Below the pieces are notes generated by a model that had not been told where the DNA came from, made no database searches, and was given only the letters and a program-made list of their open reading frames with translations. This document shows positions 22,820 through 35,071 of a stretch of DNA of 64,000 nucleotides, piece by piece; positions within the stretch are counted from its first letter, which is position 1, and every line of letters starts with the position of its first letter. The DNA is from Mrakia gelida (lineage: Eukaryota > Basidiomycota > Tremellomycetes > Cystofilobasidiales > Mrakiaceae): the NCBI GenBank assembly GCA_024345305.1, contig BRON01000011.1, forward strand, positions 1,364,001-1,428,000, written 5' to 3'. The translations under genes and the position numbers were made by a program.

Positions 22820-25800
22820 ATGCTTCTTCCCTCCCTCCTCACCCTCCTTCTCCCCGCTCTCCCCTTCGCTTCCGCCACAGCTCATGACAGACGGTCCTTC
22901 CCTCACGTAGCACGAGACGCTTCCCTCGTCGTCGCGGCTGCAGCTGCCAACGCGAGCTCGTCCTCCAGCTCGTCTTCCCTCGCCTTCTCGCCTCCCGTCT
23001 ACCCTTCGCCAAACACCACAGCGACTGGATCTTGGGTCAGCGCTGTTACCAAAGCCAAGGCTCTTATCAAGAACTGGACTGTAGAGCAGAAGCTGAACGT
23101 GACTTTCGGGTTCTACGAAAACTAGTGAGTCGGGCTCTCCGATCCCTTGCCTGTCCTCCTCCTCCTGTCGAACTCCTCTCGTCTGCTCTGAGCCCGAGGA
23201 AAAAGCTACACTGACATCCTCTCTTCCCTCTCATAAAACCAGTCGTTGCACTGGAAACGTCGCGGCTCAACCTTCGCTCGGATTTCCGGGTATCTGTCTT
23301 CAAGATGGTGAGCTTGATCTCGACGCGTCGTGTTTTCTTCCCTCGCTTGTTCTTTCTCTGCCTTCGTGCGGGGACTCATACGCTCCCAGAACTGATCATT
23401 GATACCACTCGCTGCTACGTCTCGAATCGCAGGACCTCTCGGTGTCCGATCAGCCGATCGAACCTCAGCTTTGTGAGTCGCGCGTCGTCTGATTGCTTTT
23501 CCTCGCGATTCGAACGAGACGACTCTGTTATCAGCTCCTTCGATCAACGAGCATACTGACCTCGATCATTTGTGTTTCAGCCCCGCCGGTCAAAACATCG
23601 CTGCCACCTGGGACACCGCCTTGATGAGGAAACGAGGAGTCGCTCTGGGAGAGGAGTTCAGGGGAAAGGGAGTCAACGTCGCCTTGGGACCTGGAGTGAA
23701 CCTCATGAGGGTTCCCGTCGCCGGAAGGAACTTCTAGATGTAAGTTCCGAAGGGTCGAACGAAGCAGCGAGAGAGGGAGGAAAGGAAGAAAGGCGACGCG
23801 TTCGTTCGTGATCGACTGACTTTTCGTTCCAGGTTCGGAGCCGACCCCTACCTCTCCGGCGAAAACGCCTACTTCTACATTGATGGTCTGCAGTCCACCG
23901 GAGTCGCAGCTTGCATCAAGCACCTGATCGGATAGTGAGCGCATCGTCCCCTTCTCTTTCTCGTTCCGTCTCGATGCGCTGACCACCTTTGCTTTTCGCA
24001 CTCGACGATCAAAGCGAGATGGAAACCGACAGGCTCCTCGAGTCTTCCAACATCGATGATCGAACCCTTCACGAGCTCTACCTGTTCGTACTGCTTCTTC
24101 GCATCGTCTCGACGTGCCGCGTCCTTCGCTGACGACTCGCTACTTCTCTTCTCAGCCACCCTTTCCTCCGAGGTATCCAAGCCAACGTCGCCACCGTCAT
24201 GTCCTCCTACAACCAGATCAACAACAGCTACGCTTCCCAAAGTGAGTCCGGCGGGGGAGGAACGAACAAATCCAAGAAGACCGCTGGGAGTTTTTGTTCG
24301 ACGCGGCTGACCCACTCTCTCCCTTTTCTCAGACTCTAAGGTCTTGAACGGTCTCCTCAAGACCGAGCTCGGTTTCCTCGGACCCGTTATCAGTGACTGG
24401 TCGGGTCAAAGTAGTGGAGTTGCGGCCGCTCTCGCTGGACTCGACATGGAGATGCCTGGATCGGAGTGAGTCCCTCGTTTCGTCGATGTTCGTTCAATTC
24501 TTCCCATGCTGATCGATACCTTGTCCCACTAAAGGTTCTTCGGTCAACTCTCTGCCGCTGTCAAGAACGGATCTTTCCCCGCCTGGAGAGCTACGGTCAG
24601 TCTTGAGCCTTCGCGACGCGTCTCGGAAGATCGTCGTTGACTGATCTCTTTCGACTTCACCTTGCAGGACATGGCGACTCGTATCATCGCTGCTGGATTC
24701 CTTCTCGGTCAAGACTCTGGCTACCCTGCTGTCAACTTCGACGTCAACTCCTTCAACGTCGCGTCTCCTTTGAACCTGCGAGTCGACGTCCAGGCGAATC
24801 ACTCTGAGTGAGCCCTTCTCGTCTTGCTCCGGTTCGATCTCGGCTTCGCTGATCTGATTCGCCTTCTCTCGTATTTCCAGCCTCATCCGAGAGATTGGAG
24901 CCGCGTCTACGGTCCTCCTCAAGAACACCAACAGCGTTCTTCCCCTCAAGAACCTCGTCACCGTCGCCGTCTTCGGATCTGACGCTGGCCCTTCGCCTCT
25001 CGGCGCCAACCGTCAGCCGTTTTCTTATGATGACGAGACTGGAAATCTCGGAGTGCTTGCCTCTGGAGCTGGATCCGGCACGCATGAGTATCCCTACTTG
25101 ATTGATCCCCTCTCCGCCATTCAAGCGAGGAGCAAGAAGGACCACACTTCGGTCTCTTGGATCCTCGACCCTTATGCCTACGATGAGATTGCCGCCACGG
25201 CTACTGGTGCGGACGCGGCTATCGTGGTGAGTTTTGAAGGAGATGGTTCGACTCGAACGCGTCGCTGACACTGAATTGGCATCGTGCTCTTCAGTTCATC
25301 AACGAGGATGCCGGTGAGGGTCTTGATCGGTCAGTCCGATACTCCAACTTTACTCCCGAACGCTCCATCCTCACTCGCACCCTGTCTTGAACCCCTCACA
25401 GATACAACCTCACCAGTTGGCGAGGAGGAGAGCAGCTCGTCGCCACCGTCGCGGCCGTAAACCCCAACACCATCGTCGTTCTTCACGCGTCGGGACTCAT
25501 GACTCTCGAGGATTGGATCTCAGTGAGTCGCTCTATAACCCTCAAAGCGAGATCGTCTCGACGAGCGCTGAACCATTTCTCGAACGCGTCGCCTCGTCTC
25601 CCTTTCAGAACCCCAACGTCACCGCCGTTCTCTTCGCTGGTCTCCCAGGTCAAGAGGCTGGAAATTCGATCGTTGATGTTCTTTACGGAGAGTGAGTAGC
25701 AGATCGTCTCGGTATCCTCTCGTTCCTGGTCATCCTCGACTGATCGAGTCACTTCGTCTCCTCATCTCGACTTCCTCAGCGTCAACCCCTCCGCTCGACT

Positions 25801-26889
25801 CCCTTTCACCATCGCCAAGCAACGGTCCGAATATCCCGCCGACGCTCCTGCTTCTATCGACCCTGCCATCCTCCAGGTCGACTACTCTGAGAAGTGAGTG
25901 CCCGTCTTCTTCGCGTTCGTCGCCTGCTCCCTCGCTCTTGCTTTTCCACGAAGCTCACACATCCCTTCTTTTTCCCCTTCATCACCAGGCTGAATATTGA
26001 CTACCGATACTTCCTCGCCAACAACGTTCGTCCTCTTTCTCCCTCCCCGTCTCTCGTCGTCCTCGAACTAACAACACGTCTCGCCTTTGCTCTTTCGACC
26101 ACCCAGATCGAGCCTCGCTACGCTTTCGGTTACGGTCTCTCCTACACCACCTTCACCTACTCTTCCATCGCCGTTACCTCAGCTTCCGCCTACAAGGCCT
26201 CAGACGCTGCTGCTGTCCAGCCCGTCGTTGGATCGTCCGTCGTCGCTTGGTGAGCTCGATTTCTCTGCGTCCCATTTCGCTCTCCTCCCGCCGACTTTGT
26301 TCGTCGTTTCGTCTCATCATCGGGACAGGCTCCACGCCGATCGATGGACCATCAAGTTCGTCGTTACCAACTCTGGGAAAGTCGCTGGATCGGAGGTCAG
26401 TCCTTCTTCCTTCATCTTTCCCTTTCCGTCCCCGCTCAACCCGGACGCGTCTCGATCTTCCCTCCCCCTTTCCTTTTCAAGGTCTCTCAACTCTACCTCA
26501 CCTATCCCACTTCAGCCGGAGAACCTGTTCGTCTCCCTCTCGATCTTTCCACTCTCTCAACTCGATTGCTAACCTCGCCTCCTTCGTTCGCGTCCGCTCA
26601 GCCCAAAGTCCTCCGAGGCTTCGCCAAAACCGCTCTCGCCGCCGGAGCCAAATCCACCGTCACCATCTCTCTCAGCACCTACGATTTGTCGATCTGGAAC
26701 GTCGTCAAGCAGGCTTGGACGCTGCCTACTGGGAAGTTCACGGTGCGTTTTCGCGTCTCGTTGTGCCTCGCCTCGTTCGTTCGTCGAGGGAAGCTTAATG
26801 ACGCTGCTTTGGGCCGTGCTGTTCATTCGCAGGTCACTATCGGACAGAACGTTCTGGATAGCAAGCTTACTGCTACGATCACTGTGTAA
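22820..26889 (+). CDS. Secreted glycoside hydrolase family 3 beta-glucosidase with an in-frame TAG codon
   Basis: Twenty-one exons join in frame (22820-23124, 23243-23307, 23433-23472, 23581-23739, 23833-23934 and 16 more to 26889) for 782 codons. A signal peptide ([14 protein letters not shown]) opens the protein. GH3 features follow: [34 protein letters not shown] with the likely nucleophile D297, [21 protein letters not shown] and [10 protein letters not shown], then a fibronectin-III-like tail. Such enzymes release glucose from cellobiose or other beta-glucosides outside the cell. Codon 189 (23735-23737) is TAG where the family has Glu, in the AGRNFxMFGADPYL segment. Every other junction is clean. 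This is either a young nonsense mutation, an assembly error or a readthrough codon. If the stop is real, only a 188-aa fragment without the catalytic aspartate is made. Confidence 0.88.
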
Positions 26890-27501
26890 GCGAGAGAAAG
26901 GAGGGGGGAACGCAAGGCGAGGTGTGATTCGGAGTGCGAGGATTCGAGAGAGAAAAGGGAAAAATCAAGACTCTTAATTATTATCAGGGAGGTCTAGTCT
27001 AGTCTGCTTCATTTAGGGATGCATTCGTGCATATTAGGATCGTGCCAAGAAAAGCAAAGGAGTGGTCCGGGTGACGAGCTCGACTCGACGCGTCGAACGA
27101 ACGATCGACGAGCCGTCCTTCCACCTTCTGCGTCGAACACCCTTCCTCGAGAGCAGCGAACGTTCCAGTACCAGGTCAAGCATCCGAGATGTCGAGCTGT
27201 TGGGACGTTGGCCGTCGCCACGCCGGAGGGTGAAGCTGGTTCGAGAACGAGGAAGAACGAAGAGTCAGCGTGGTTGAGTCGAGGAGAACGAGAGCGAGAT
27301 AACTCACCTCAACTGCTCTCCGACCTAGCTGGTCGACACTTTTTAGACTCTTTCGAGCGAGCTTGACTCAGAGCTGTCGCGGAAAGTCGAAAGGGAAAAC
27401 GAAAGTGAAACGCGTCAAAAGCCAGCCTCCCTCGTCTGCCCGACGGTCTTCCCCTTCAAACGCAAAGCGCGCTCACCTACTCAGACTCATCTCCCCCTTC
27501 C
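26890..27501 (-). other. Two intron-like segments downstream of the reductase gene (spliced 3' tail or small unassigned transcript)
   Basis: No coding frame is convincing in this 612-bp gap. On the minus strand, 27476-27374 (GTGAGC...GCGACAG, 103 nt, with ACGCGT) and 27307-27236 (GTGAGTT, a GCTGAC branch site, AACCAG, 72 nt) look like real introns. They lie just beyond the reductase stop at 27502, so a spliced 3' UTR is the simplest reading; a separate short non-coding transcript is the alternative. The plus-strand part next to 26889 should be the beta-glucosidase 3' UTR. Confidence 0.4.
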
Positions 27502-28747
27502 CTAAACCTCCGTCCCACCCCCTCCCCTCCCAACCTCCTCCCTAGCCCTAACCAAATCCCTCACCGTCTCATTCACCCTCGTCTCAACCCCCACCTCCCT
27601 CCCCTTCTCCACCACCCACCCACTGATGAACTCAATCTCCGTCTCCCTCCCCGCGTCCAAATCCTGCAACATCGAGCTCCGATTCCCACTCGTCGCGCTT
27701 GCGAGCTCGAGGACTTTCTGGACCAGGGCGGAGGGGAGGAAAGGGTTGTTGGTGTTGGTTTGGGAGGGGAGGAAGAGAGCAGGGTAGGCAGCATGAAGGA
27801 CGAGGGAGGCTTCGGTCGCTAGGGAGGTGATGAGGGGGAGGAGGGTTGGGTTGGCGATGGGACCAGGTGTGTTGATGGTGGGGGAAGAGGGAGAGGGGAG
27901 GAGGAGAGCCCCGTTGGGGATGGAGAGGAGGGAGGTGAGTGGGTTGATGATTGAGTTGAGGACGAGTTTGAGGAGGAGTTTGGGTTGGATTTCGTCGTAG
28001 CAGATCACCTGAGCGTTAAGGGTCTGTTGCAGAGAGGTGAGGAGGGAGAGGGTTTGATTCAACGAGTCCGATGAGGACGAGGAGGAGGGGGAGGATGGGA
28101 AGGGAGAGGAGGGGACGACGGCGAAGACGAGCTCTCCTCCTCCGTTGACGGTGCCCTCCGGTTGATGGTGGCAGACTTGGAACTTCTCCTTCCCTGCTCT
28201 GACTCCGTGGGTTGTGGTTCCTAGGACGAAGCGAGGTCGGTTCTTCTCGTTCGTGAAGACTTTCTTGATGAGTTTCTCGTAGACGCCCATTCCGTTGTGG
28301 AGGAGCACGATCGTGGAGTCCTTGGAGAGTCGAGGCGAGAGTTCCTCGAGAGCTGGGAGGATGGATGGACATTTGAGGGTTACGAGAAGAGAGAGGATAG
28401 GCGAGGTGGGAGTTGTGAGGAGTTCGGTGTCGAATCTGGAAGTCCCAGGAGGGGAGGAGATGGAAGAGGGAGGGGAAGGGAGGACGAGGAGTTCACCTCC
28501 TCTTCTTTGAAGACCTTTGTCGAGCCAGAACGAGTCCGAGGAGAGTTGAGATTTCAAGAGGAGCGAGATCGGAGTCGAGGGGTTGGAGAGACGAAGGTGG
28601 TAAGAAAGGAGAGTCCCTATAGAACCGATCCCACTAAAAAGCAACAGGGAGGGGAAGGAGTTGGTGAGCTCGGACGGTTTGCACTTCCTCTTCCTTCTTC
28701 GACGAGCAAACGCGAAGAGATGAAACTCACAGAACGTGGACTCTCAT
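27502..28747 (-). CDS. 2-dehydropantoate 2-reductase (ApbA/PanE family)
   Basis: Two exons, a 17-nt first exon (28747-28731) and 28633-27502, join to 382 aa. The junction completes MRVHVLGIGSIGTLLSYHL, a Rossmann NADPH-binding motif (GIGSIG, residues 7-12) that exists only after splicing, which confirms the short exon. LLHNGMGVYEKL, LGTTTHGV and the catalytic-domain segment LLKLVLNSIINPLTSLL, carrying a Lys and the Asn-x-x-x-N-P pattern, follow the family order. The enzyme reduces ketopantoate to pantoate in coenzyme A synthesis; fungal genomes hold several paralogues of unknown substrate, so the exact reaction is not certain. The protein is longer than bacterial PanE (about 300 aa), owing to serine-rich insertions near 190-215. 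It is divergent from SMC6, with only 199 bp between starts. Confidence 0.85.
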
Positions 28748-28946
28748 ATCGATGAGAGTGGTACAATGAGCGTCCTGAGTCGACCTTGAGAAAAACCTCC
28801 TTGAGAGGCTGGTCGTTGAGCGGCTTCAAAACTCGCCTCCTCTTCGCGCTCGAGCTCATTCTCCCTTTCGCCACTTCACGCGACGCTCCTTCCAACCCTC
28901 ACTCCGCCCTCCAATCCCCTTCCTACCCTTCCACCTCTTTCTCAGG
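28748..28946. promoter_or_regulatory. Short bidirectional promoter (reductase / SMC6)
   Basis: Only 199 bp lie between the two divergent start codons. The SMC6 side is CT-rich, like other leaders here. No specific element is recognised. Confidence 0.35.
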
Positions 28947-31900
28947 ATGGCGAAGAGACCCCAAGAGATCTCAGACGATGATGACGAGGACGAAAAACCT
29001 CAACCTTCTTCCGTACGTCCTTGACCAGCTCGCTCCTTCTCCTTCGCCCTCTCAAGCTCACCTTCCTTCCTCCCTTCCTTCCTCTCTTCCCCTCGTCCCT
29101 CCTCCCCCCAGTCCAAGAAACCCAAGACTTCCTCCTCCAGCAAAGACAAGAAGGTCGTTCGAGATGACTCTGACGAGGAGGAGGACGACGATGTTGAGAT
29201 GAAGGAGGAGGAGCGAGACGAGGAAGCCGAGGAGGATGCTGCCTACGAGAGGAGGGAGGAGGCTAACGTGATGGCAGAGATAGACGCTAGAGGGTCAGCT
29301 AAGGAGATTGGGGTGAGTCCACATGCATCATTACTCGCTCTTTATACGCTGGGGCTCACCTTTCTGTCGTTATCTCTACCAGCAAATCGCTCAGATGGGA
29401 ATCATCACCAAGGTCGTCCTCGACAACTTCATGTGCCACACCTTCCTCGAGTTCGTCCTTCTCCTCTTCCTTTCCACCCCCTTTCTAGAGCTTGAGCTAA
29501 CCTCCGTTCTGTTCCACAGAGTCGAACTCGGACCTCAGATCAACTTCCTCACTGGAAAGAACGGAAGTGAGTCCTTCCATCCCTCTCGTCTCGTCTCCCT
29601 TCCCTCCTCCCCTTCTCGAGCTCACCCACCTTTCCTTCCTCCCCGTGCGCGCATGTACTCTTCTTTCTCTCGCTCTCATCAGGTGGTAAATCAGCCGTCC
29701 TCACCGCCATCACCGTCGCTCTCGGAGCCAAAGCCTCAGCTACCGGTCGAGGAGCAGGAATCAAGGGGTTCATTCAGACTGGGAAAGAGTGAGCTCGTCT
29801 CGTCGTCCCGACCTTCCCTTCTCCTCGTCCCTTCCCTCTCTCCCTTCTCACACCCCCCCGCCCTCGCTCGCGTTCGCCTCACTCTCCCACAGCCAAGCTC
29901 TCGTCACCGTCCACATCAAGAACCGAGGACCCGAAGCCTACCGACACGACGTCTACGGAGACGAGATCATCGTTACTCGATCCATCCATCGAACGGGAGC
30001 GGCTTCGGCTTACAAGATCAAGTCGAGCCTGGGGAAGAGCAAGGACAAGAAGACGATCTCGAGCAAGAGGGAGGAGCTGGATAGGGTGTTGGATCATATG
30101 AACATCCAGGTGAGTAAACAGGCGACGCGAGGAGGGGAGGAGGGAGGGAGGGAACGAGACGCGTGCGCCAGAGAGCGGACCTTCGTTTCGCTTTCGTAGG
30201 TCGACAACCCCATCAACGTTCTCTCCCAAGATGCCGCTCGAGCTTTCCTTTCCAACTCTGGTCCTAAGGAGAAGTACGACGTACGTCCAACCCTACCTCC
30301 TTCCTTCAGTCCCCTCCTCGACTCGCCTCGCACGCGAACTCAACTCCTCTCGTTTCTTTCCTCTTCCTTCGCCACAGTTCTTCCTCAAAGGAACCTCCCT
30401 CGCTCAACTCTCGGAAGAGTACGATCTCGTCAAAGTCAACATCGACACCATCCACACCGCCCTCCGTCAGAAGGAGGTCGTCCTGCCCGAGATGAAGCAG
30501 ACCGTTCGAGCCGCGGAGAAGAAGGTGGTTGCCGTCGAGGCTGGAGCTCAGCTGGAGCAGAACTTGGTCAAGGTGGAAGGGGAGGCAGCTTGGAGGATGG
30601 TTACTGATAAGGAGAAGGTGAGCTTGGTCTTGATAGAGGGAGGGAGGGAGGAAGGGAGGGAGGGAGGGAGGGAGGAAGGGAGGGAGGAGAGGGAGAGAGG
30701 GAGAAGGAATCGATCGTGCTGACGATCCTTCGTTCGTTTTGCCTTCTTCTTCATCATCCACAGGAGCTCGCCACCGCCGAAGCCAACATCTTCGACAAGG
30801 AGAAGAAGACCAAGAGGACGAAAGCCGAGTTGGAGAAGCTCAAGGTTCGTTTCGTCTCCTTTCATCCTTGTCGCGTCGTTTCTCCCCTCCTCCTCCCTCC
30901 CTTCCTTCTCGTCGAAACTGACGACCGCCTCTTTTTGGAACCACAGGCTAAGAGTCTCGATGCTCGAGCAAAGACTCATGAACTCGAAGCCCTTCAGGAC
31001 GAGCTCCGGGAGCAGGCCGAGCCGACGAGGCTGGAGCTCGACGAGACTTCGAAGGCTTTGAAGAAGATCAAGGCTGAGGTCAGAGGGGCTGGCGTGAGTT
31101 TCTGTCCTTCCCTTGTCTCGACGACTCTCTCGTTCTGAAGCTGACCACCCTTCGCGTTTCATTGTTGGGCTGGGCGTTTAGACCGAGACGAAGAGCATGC
31201 AGCACGACATCAAGGTTCTCGAGCAGGAGATCAAAGGCTATCAGAGGCAGATCGATGCGGAGACGGCTAGGTTGGCGGTGGATAACAGTGCTGAGAAGGC
31301 GGAGAGGCAGCAGGAGATCGAAGTACGTTTCATCTCTCTTTCTCGACGCGTCGTTGTTCTCCAGCGCTTTTTCTGACAACTCTCTCTCTCTCCTGTTTCC
31401 CTCTCAACTCGTGTCTTTTGTCTCTCAGAACACCACCCATCGAATCAACAAAGCCGAAGCCAGCTTCCCCAAGCTTCAAGACGAACACGCCTCCCTCCAA
31501 CAACAACGAATCGAGATCCAGAACCAACTCGACGAGCTCGAAACCTCTCGTCAAGCTCACGAACACATCACCAGCAACGTTCAGGGTCGAAAACTACAGC
31601 TCGAAGCCTCTCGAGGAGGAGGAGCCTACGCTCCCTACGGAAACAACGTCGCTGCTTTCGTTCAGGAGATCTCGAGGAGGAGGTGGCAAGGGCAGACGCC
31701 GATCGGACCCCTGGGAGTGGGAGTCAAGCTGAAGGACATGAAGTACCAGGAGGTCGTGCATAGTAATCTCGGGAGCATCTTGTCGAGTTTCGCGGTGACG
31801 AAGGCGAGTGATGCGAACACGTTGAGGCAGATGTTCAGGGAGTTTGGACAGCGAGGATTGTGCGTCTCTTCCCTCTTCCTCCTCCTCCCCGTTCGTCTCG

Positions 31901-34900
31901 GTTCGTGGCCGCTGACAGGTCTTCTTTGCGGTCTTCCAGGCGGTTCAACGTCGATCGAGGAATCCCTCCCATCATCATCTTCAACCCCGATCCCAACCTC
32001 GACATCAGCTCTGGAGACCTCTCGCGACGAGGCTACACGACGTTGCTTTCCGTGCTCGAGGTTCGTTCCTCTCTCTCTCTCTCGTTGTCTTTTCTCGCTC
32101 CTCGTTTTCCCCCGCTGATCAAACCTTATCATTTCGCTTTATTCCTAGCTCCCCAACGTCCACGTTCGAAACATCCTCGTCGACAGAGCGTCCGCCGAAC
32201 GAACTCCCATCTTCGCAACTCGAGCCGAGGCTTCCCAAGCTGCGACCAACCTCGGAGAAGGAGCTTCCACTGTTTCGATGCAACCGCTCTACAAGATCTC
32301 GGTCAAGTGAGTTGACGTCTCGTCGCTTTCGACGACTCGCAAGGTCGAGTGAAAGAACGACGGCTGACGACCTTTCCTTGTCTTCATCGACGCGTCCCTT
32401 CTTCTCTCGATCTCGTCCAGGCAAGGAACGGTCTCGTCGAACTTCAGCACCAAGTGGAAGCAACCCAACCTTTTCGTCGCTGACCACGAGGCTGAGATTC
32501 GGTACGTCCCCTCTGGTTCCACTCCCCTTTCTCTTCCCGTCGACCTGACCTCGTTCCTCCTCGTCGATCTTCTACGTTTCCAGAGCCGTCCAGGTCGAAC
32601 TCGATGCTCTTCGTCTTCAGAGGGACGAGTTTATCCAAACTCGAGACCAGCTAAAGGTCCAGGAGAGGCAGGTGATCCAGAACATGACGAAGCTCAACGT
32701 GAGTCCTCTCACCTCCTTCTCTTTCTGCGACGCGACGCGACGAGACGAGACCGAGGAACGCTGACCTTTCGACTTCGACTTGACCTTGCGTTCGATCAGA
32801 AACAAATCGATGGTCACTCTGCCGAGATCAGGAAGCACAAGTCTCACATCGCCAACCTCCTCGACCAGAACCGAGAGCAAGATCCTCCCAACATCGCTGC
32901 CTTCCACGACATGATCGCTGTTCGTTCATTCTCTTCCTCTGGCTCCCGCGCCTCCCACCCTCCCTCTCTCATTCTTCGCTCGAGTTAGTGCTGACACCTC
33001 GTCTCTCTTTGCTGGGTGGTTGGGTCCAACAGGAGAAGACGGAAGCTCGAGACGACCTCAAGAACCAACTTCGAGACTCGGAGGAGAACACGGTTCGACT
33101 CACAGCCGGAGGAGGACCTTTGCTCGAACGTCATGCTTTCCTGAAGAAGAAGGAGACTGCTGATGAGAACATGTTGAAGCAGGTTGTGGTGAGTTCTCTG
33201 CTTCACTGATTCCAATCTCCTTTTTCGTCGCGTTTCTCGCTCCCTTCGTTCGACTTCTCGTTCGTTCGTTCACTGACTTTCTCCACCCTTTCTTTCACTT
33301 TCCTTTCTTGGCGTGCAGGATCGAATCGTCGAAGCCGCTCAGAGCGTGCTGAACATCGACAACAGCAGCCGACATTACGACGGGAAGCTGGTCGAGTTGG
33401 AGCAACAGCTGGCTCAGGCGGAGGCGGATCGAGAGGTTTACGCTCAGGAGGTCGAGCTCTGGACTACCGAAGTCGTGAGTTGGCTCGTCTCTTTGCCTGC
33501 CTACCCCTCTTTCTTCGATCCATCCCTTCGGTTTCGAGTTCGAGCTCGAGGCACTCAAGAGCGATCTGACTGACGCGTCGACCGTTTCTTGCCCCTTCCC
33601 GCAGAGTGGAATCCATCCGAACCGAATCGAGTCGAACCGATCTCAGCAACAGATCGAGGGAGATATCAGTGGGTTGAAGAAGAGTATCCAGCAGAAGAGG
33701 AAGGAGTGAGTTTCTCGTTTCGTTCTCGAGCACACTCTCCCTCCCTCCCCTTCGTTCGCTGACCCGCTCTCGTCGGTTCTTCTTCTCCTTTCGCAGTGTC
33801 GGACTGAGTCTCGGAGAGGCTACGACTGCTCTCACCAAGGCTTCGGAAGCTTACCAGAAGGCCAAGAAGGACATCGGGGAGATGAAGGGACTCCATCTCG
33901 TGAGGCGCTCGAACTTCGTTCGGTTTGACGAAGCTCGAGAACTTTCACTGACGCGCTTCTTCCCCTCCTTCACCCTGCTTCACTTCGTCGTCGCAGAGTC
34001 TCGTCAAGGCTCTCAAGCTCCGAGGAGACAAGTGGCACAAGTTCCGTCGCTACATCGCCCTTCGAGCCAAGGTCCTGTTCGCGAAGAACCTCGCCGTTCG
34101 AGGATTCGTGGGGAAGCTGCTGTTCCGTCACGATCTTGGTCTGCTTAACCTTCGAGTGAGTCTTCGCTTCTCCTTTTCGCTCAGCCTTGTGTTCGCGTCG
34201 AGCGAACGAGATCCCCTCCTCGCTGACCTCCTCGCATCTTCTCTTTCGCTCCTCCTCCCAGATCCAAACCGACGAGCTTGCTTCCGGAGCTACTCAATCG
34301 AACGAGAAGAACCCCAACCAGCTCTCGGGAGGAGAGAAGTCGTTCAGTACCGTCGCGCTGCTGCTCTCGTTCTGGGACGCTGTTGGATGCCCGGTTCGAT
34401 GTCTCGATGAGGTGAGCCTTTTGTTTGCGAGGCGGTTCTCCTGTCCCGGAAGTGAAGGCGTGGATTGATGAGTTCGAATATCAGCTCTTTCCCTCTGTCT
34501 CGTACTGACCTCCCGCTTTTTCCCTCTCTTCTTTCTCAGTTCGACGTCTTCATGGATGCCGTCGTCAGGAGGCAGACTCTCCAGATGATGATGGACACGG
34601 CCAAGGCGACCGACAACACCCAGTTCAGTCAGTCCATCTCTTCCTCTTCGAGTGCTCGCCTCTCGCCATCGTCGCGTCCCTTCGAATCCGACGACGAGTT
34701 GCTGACCCTGCTCCCTTCTTCGTTCGTTCTTTCTCCCTTTCCCAGTCCTCATCACTCCTCAAGACACCTCGGGAGTCATCACCTCTGGATCGATCAAGAT
34801 CATTCAGATGGTTCGTTTCGTTTTCTTTTGCTGCTCATGCTTGACTCGAGGAGGAGACGACGAGACTCGAACCTGACTAACTCTCTCTTCTCTTCTTCCT

Positions 34901-34972
34901 CGTTCACTTCATCAGGCCGATCCCAAGCGATTCTTGAAGGGAGCCGCTGCTGCTGCTGCTCAGGACGAGTGA
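28947..34972 (+). CDS. SMC6: Structural maintenance of chromosomes protein 6 (SMC5/6 complex)
   Basis: Twenty-six exons join in frame to 1,151 aa. After an acidic N terminus come DNFMCHTFLEVELGPQINFLTG and the Walker A motif GKNGSGKS (124-131), whose halves lie on either side of an intron. Coiled coils surround a hinge at about residues 520-720 (GVGVKLKDM..., RGIPPIIIFNP). The C-terminal head holds the ABC signature LSGGEKS (about 1053-1059) and Walker B CLDEFDVFMD (about 1079-1088), then FILITPQD. MCHxFLE...INFLTGKNGSGKSAVLTAI is typical of Smc6 rather than the other SMC paralogues. With Smc5 and the Nse subunits it acts in recombination repair and resolution of sister chromatids in the nucleus. 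The stop is GAG-TGA at 34970-34972, and these bases also form a good splice donor. Start: the first ATG after a pyrimidine-rich leader. Confidence 0.93.
30638..30712 (+). repeat. Polypurine (GGGA/GGAA)n tract in an SMC6 intron
   Basis: About 70 bp of near-perfect GAGGGAGGGA repeats lie inside the intron 30618-30763. The coding strand, and so the pre-mRNA, carries many runs of three guanines separated by one to three bases, a pattern able to form G-quadruplexes. It is unlike the pyrimidine-rich introns around it. Confidence 0.8.
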
Positions 34973-35071
34973 GTTAACTTTTCCTGCTGCACTCGTCTCG
35001 TTCTCACCCTCGTACATGGCTCAACGCGTTCGTCGCTGACCCTCCTCCGGCTTCTTATTCCCTCCCTCCAG
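34969..35071 (+). other. Putative SMC6 intron spanning the stop codon
   Basis: GTGAGTT at 34969 is a strong donor that overlaps the stop codon. The segment then has ACGCGT, a GCTGAC branch site and a CCTCCAG acceptor at 35071. Splicing would join GA to ATGA and recreate GAA-TGA, so the protein ends in the same AQDE with or without removal of this 103-nt segment. Confidence 0.5.

Noticed and set aside
23740..23832. Splicing around the TAG codon of the GH3 gene by an alternative donor
   Set aside because: Any upstream GT that removes the codon also deletes the conserved AGRN segment, so I kept the canonical GTAAGT donor at 23740 and reported the stop.
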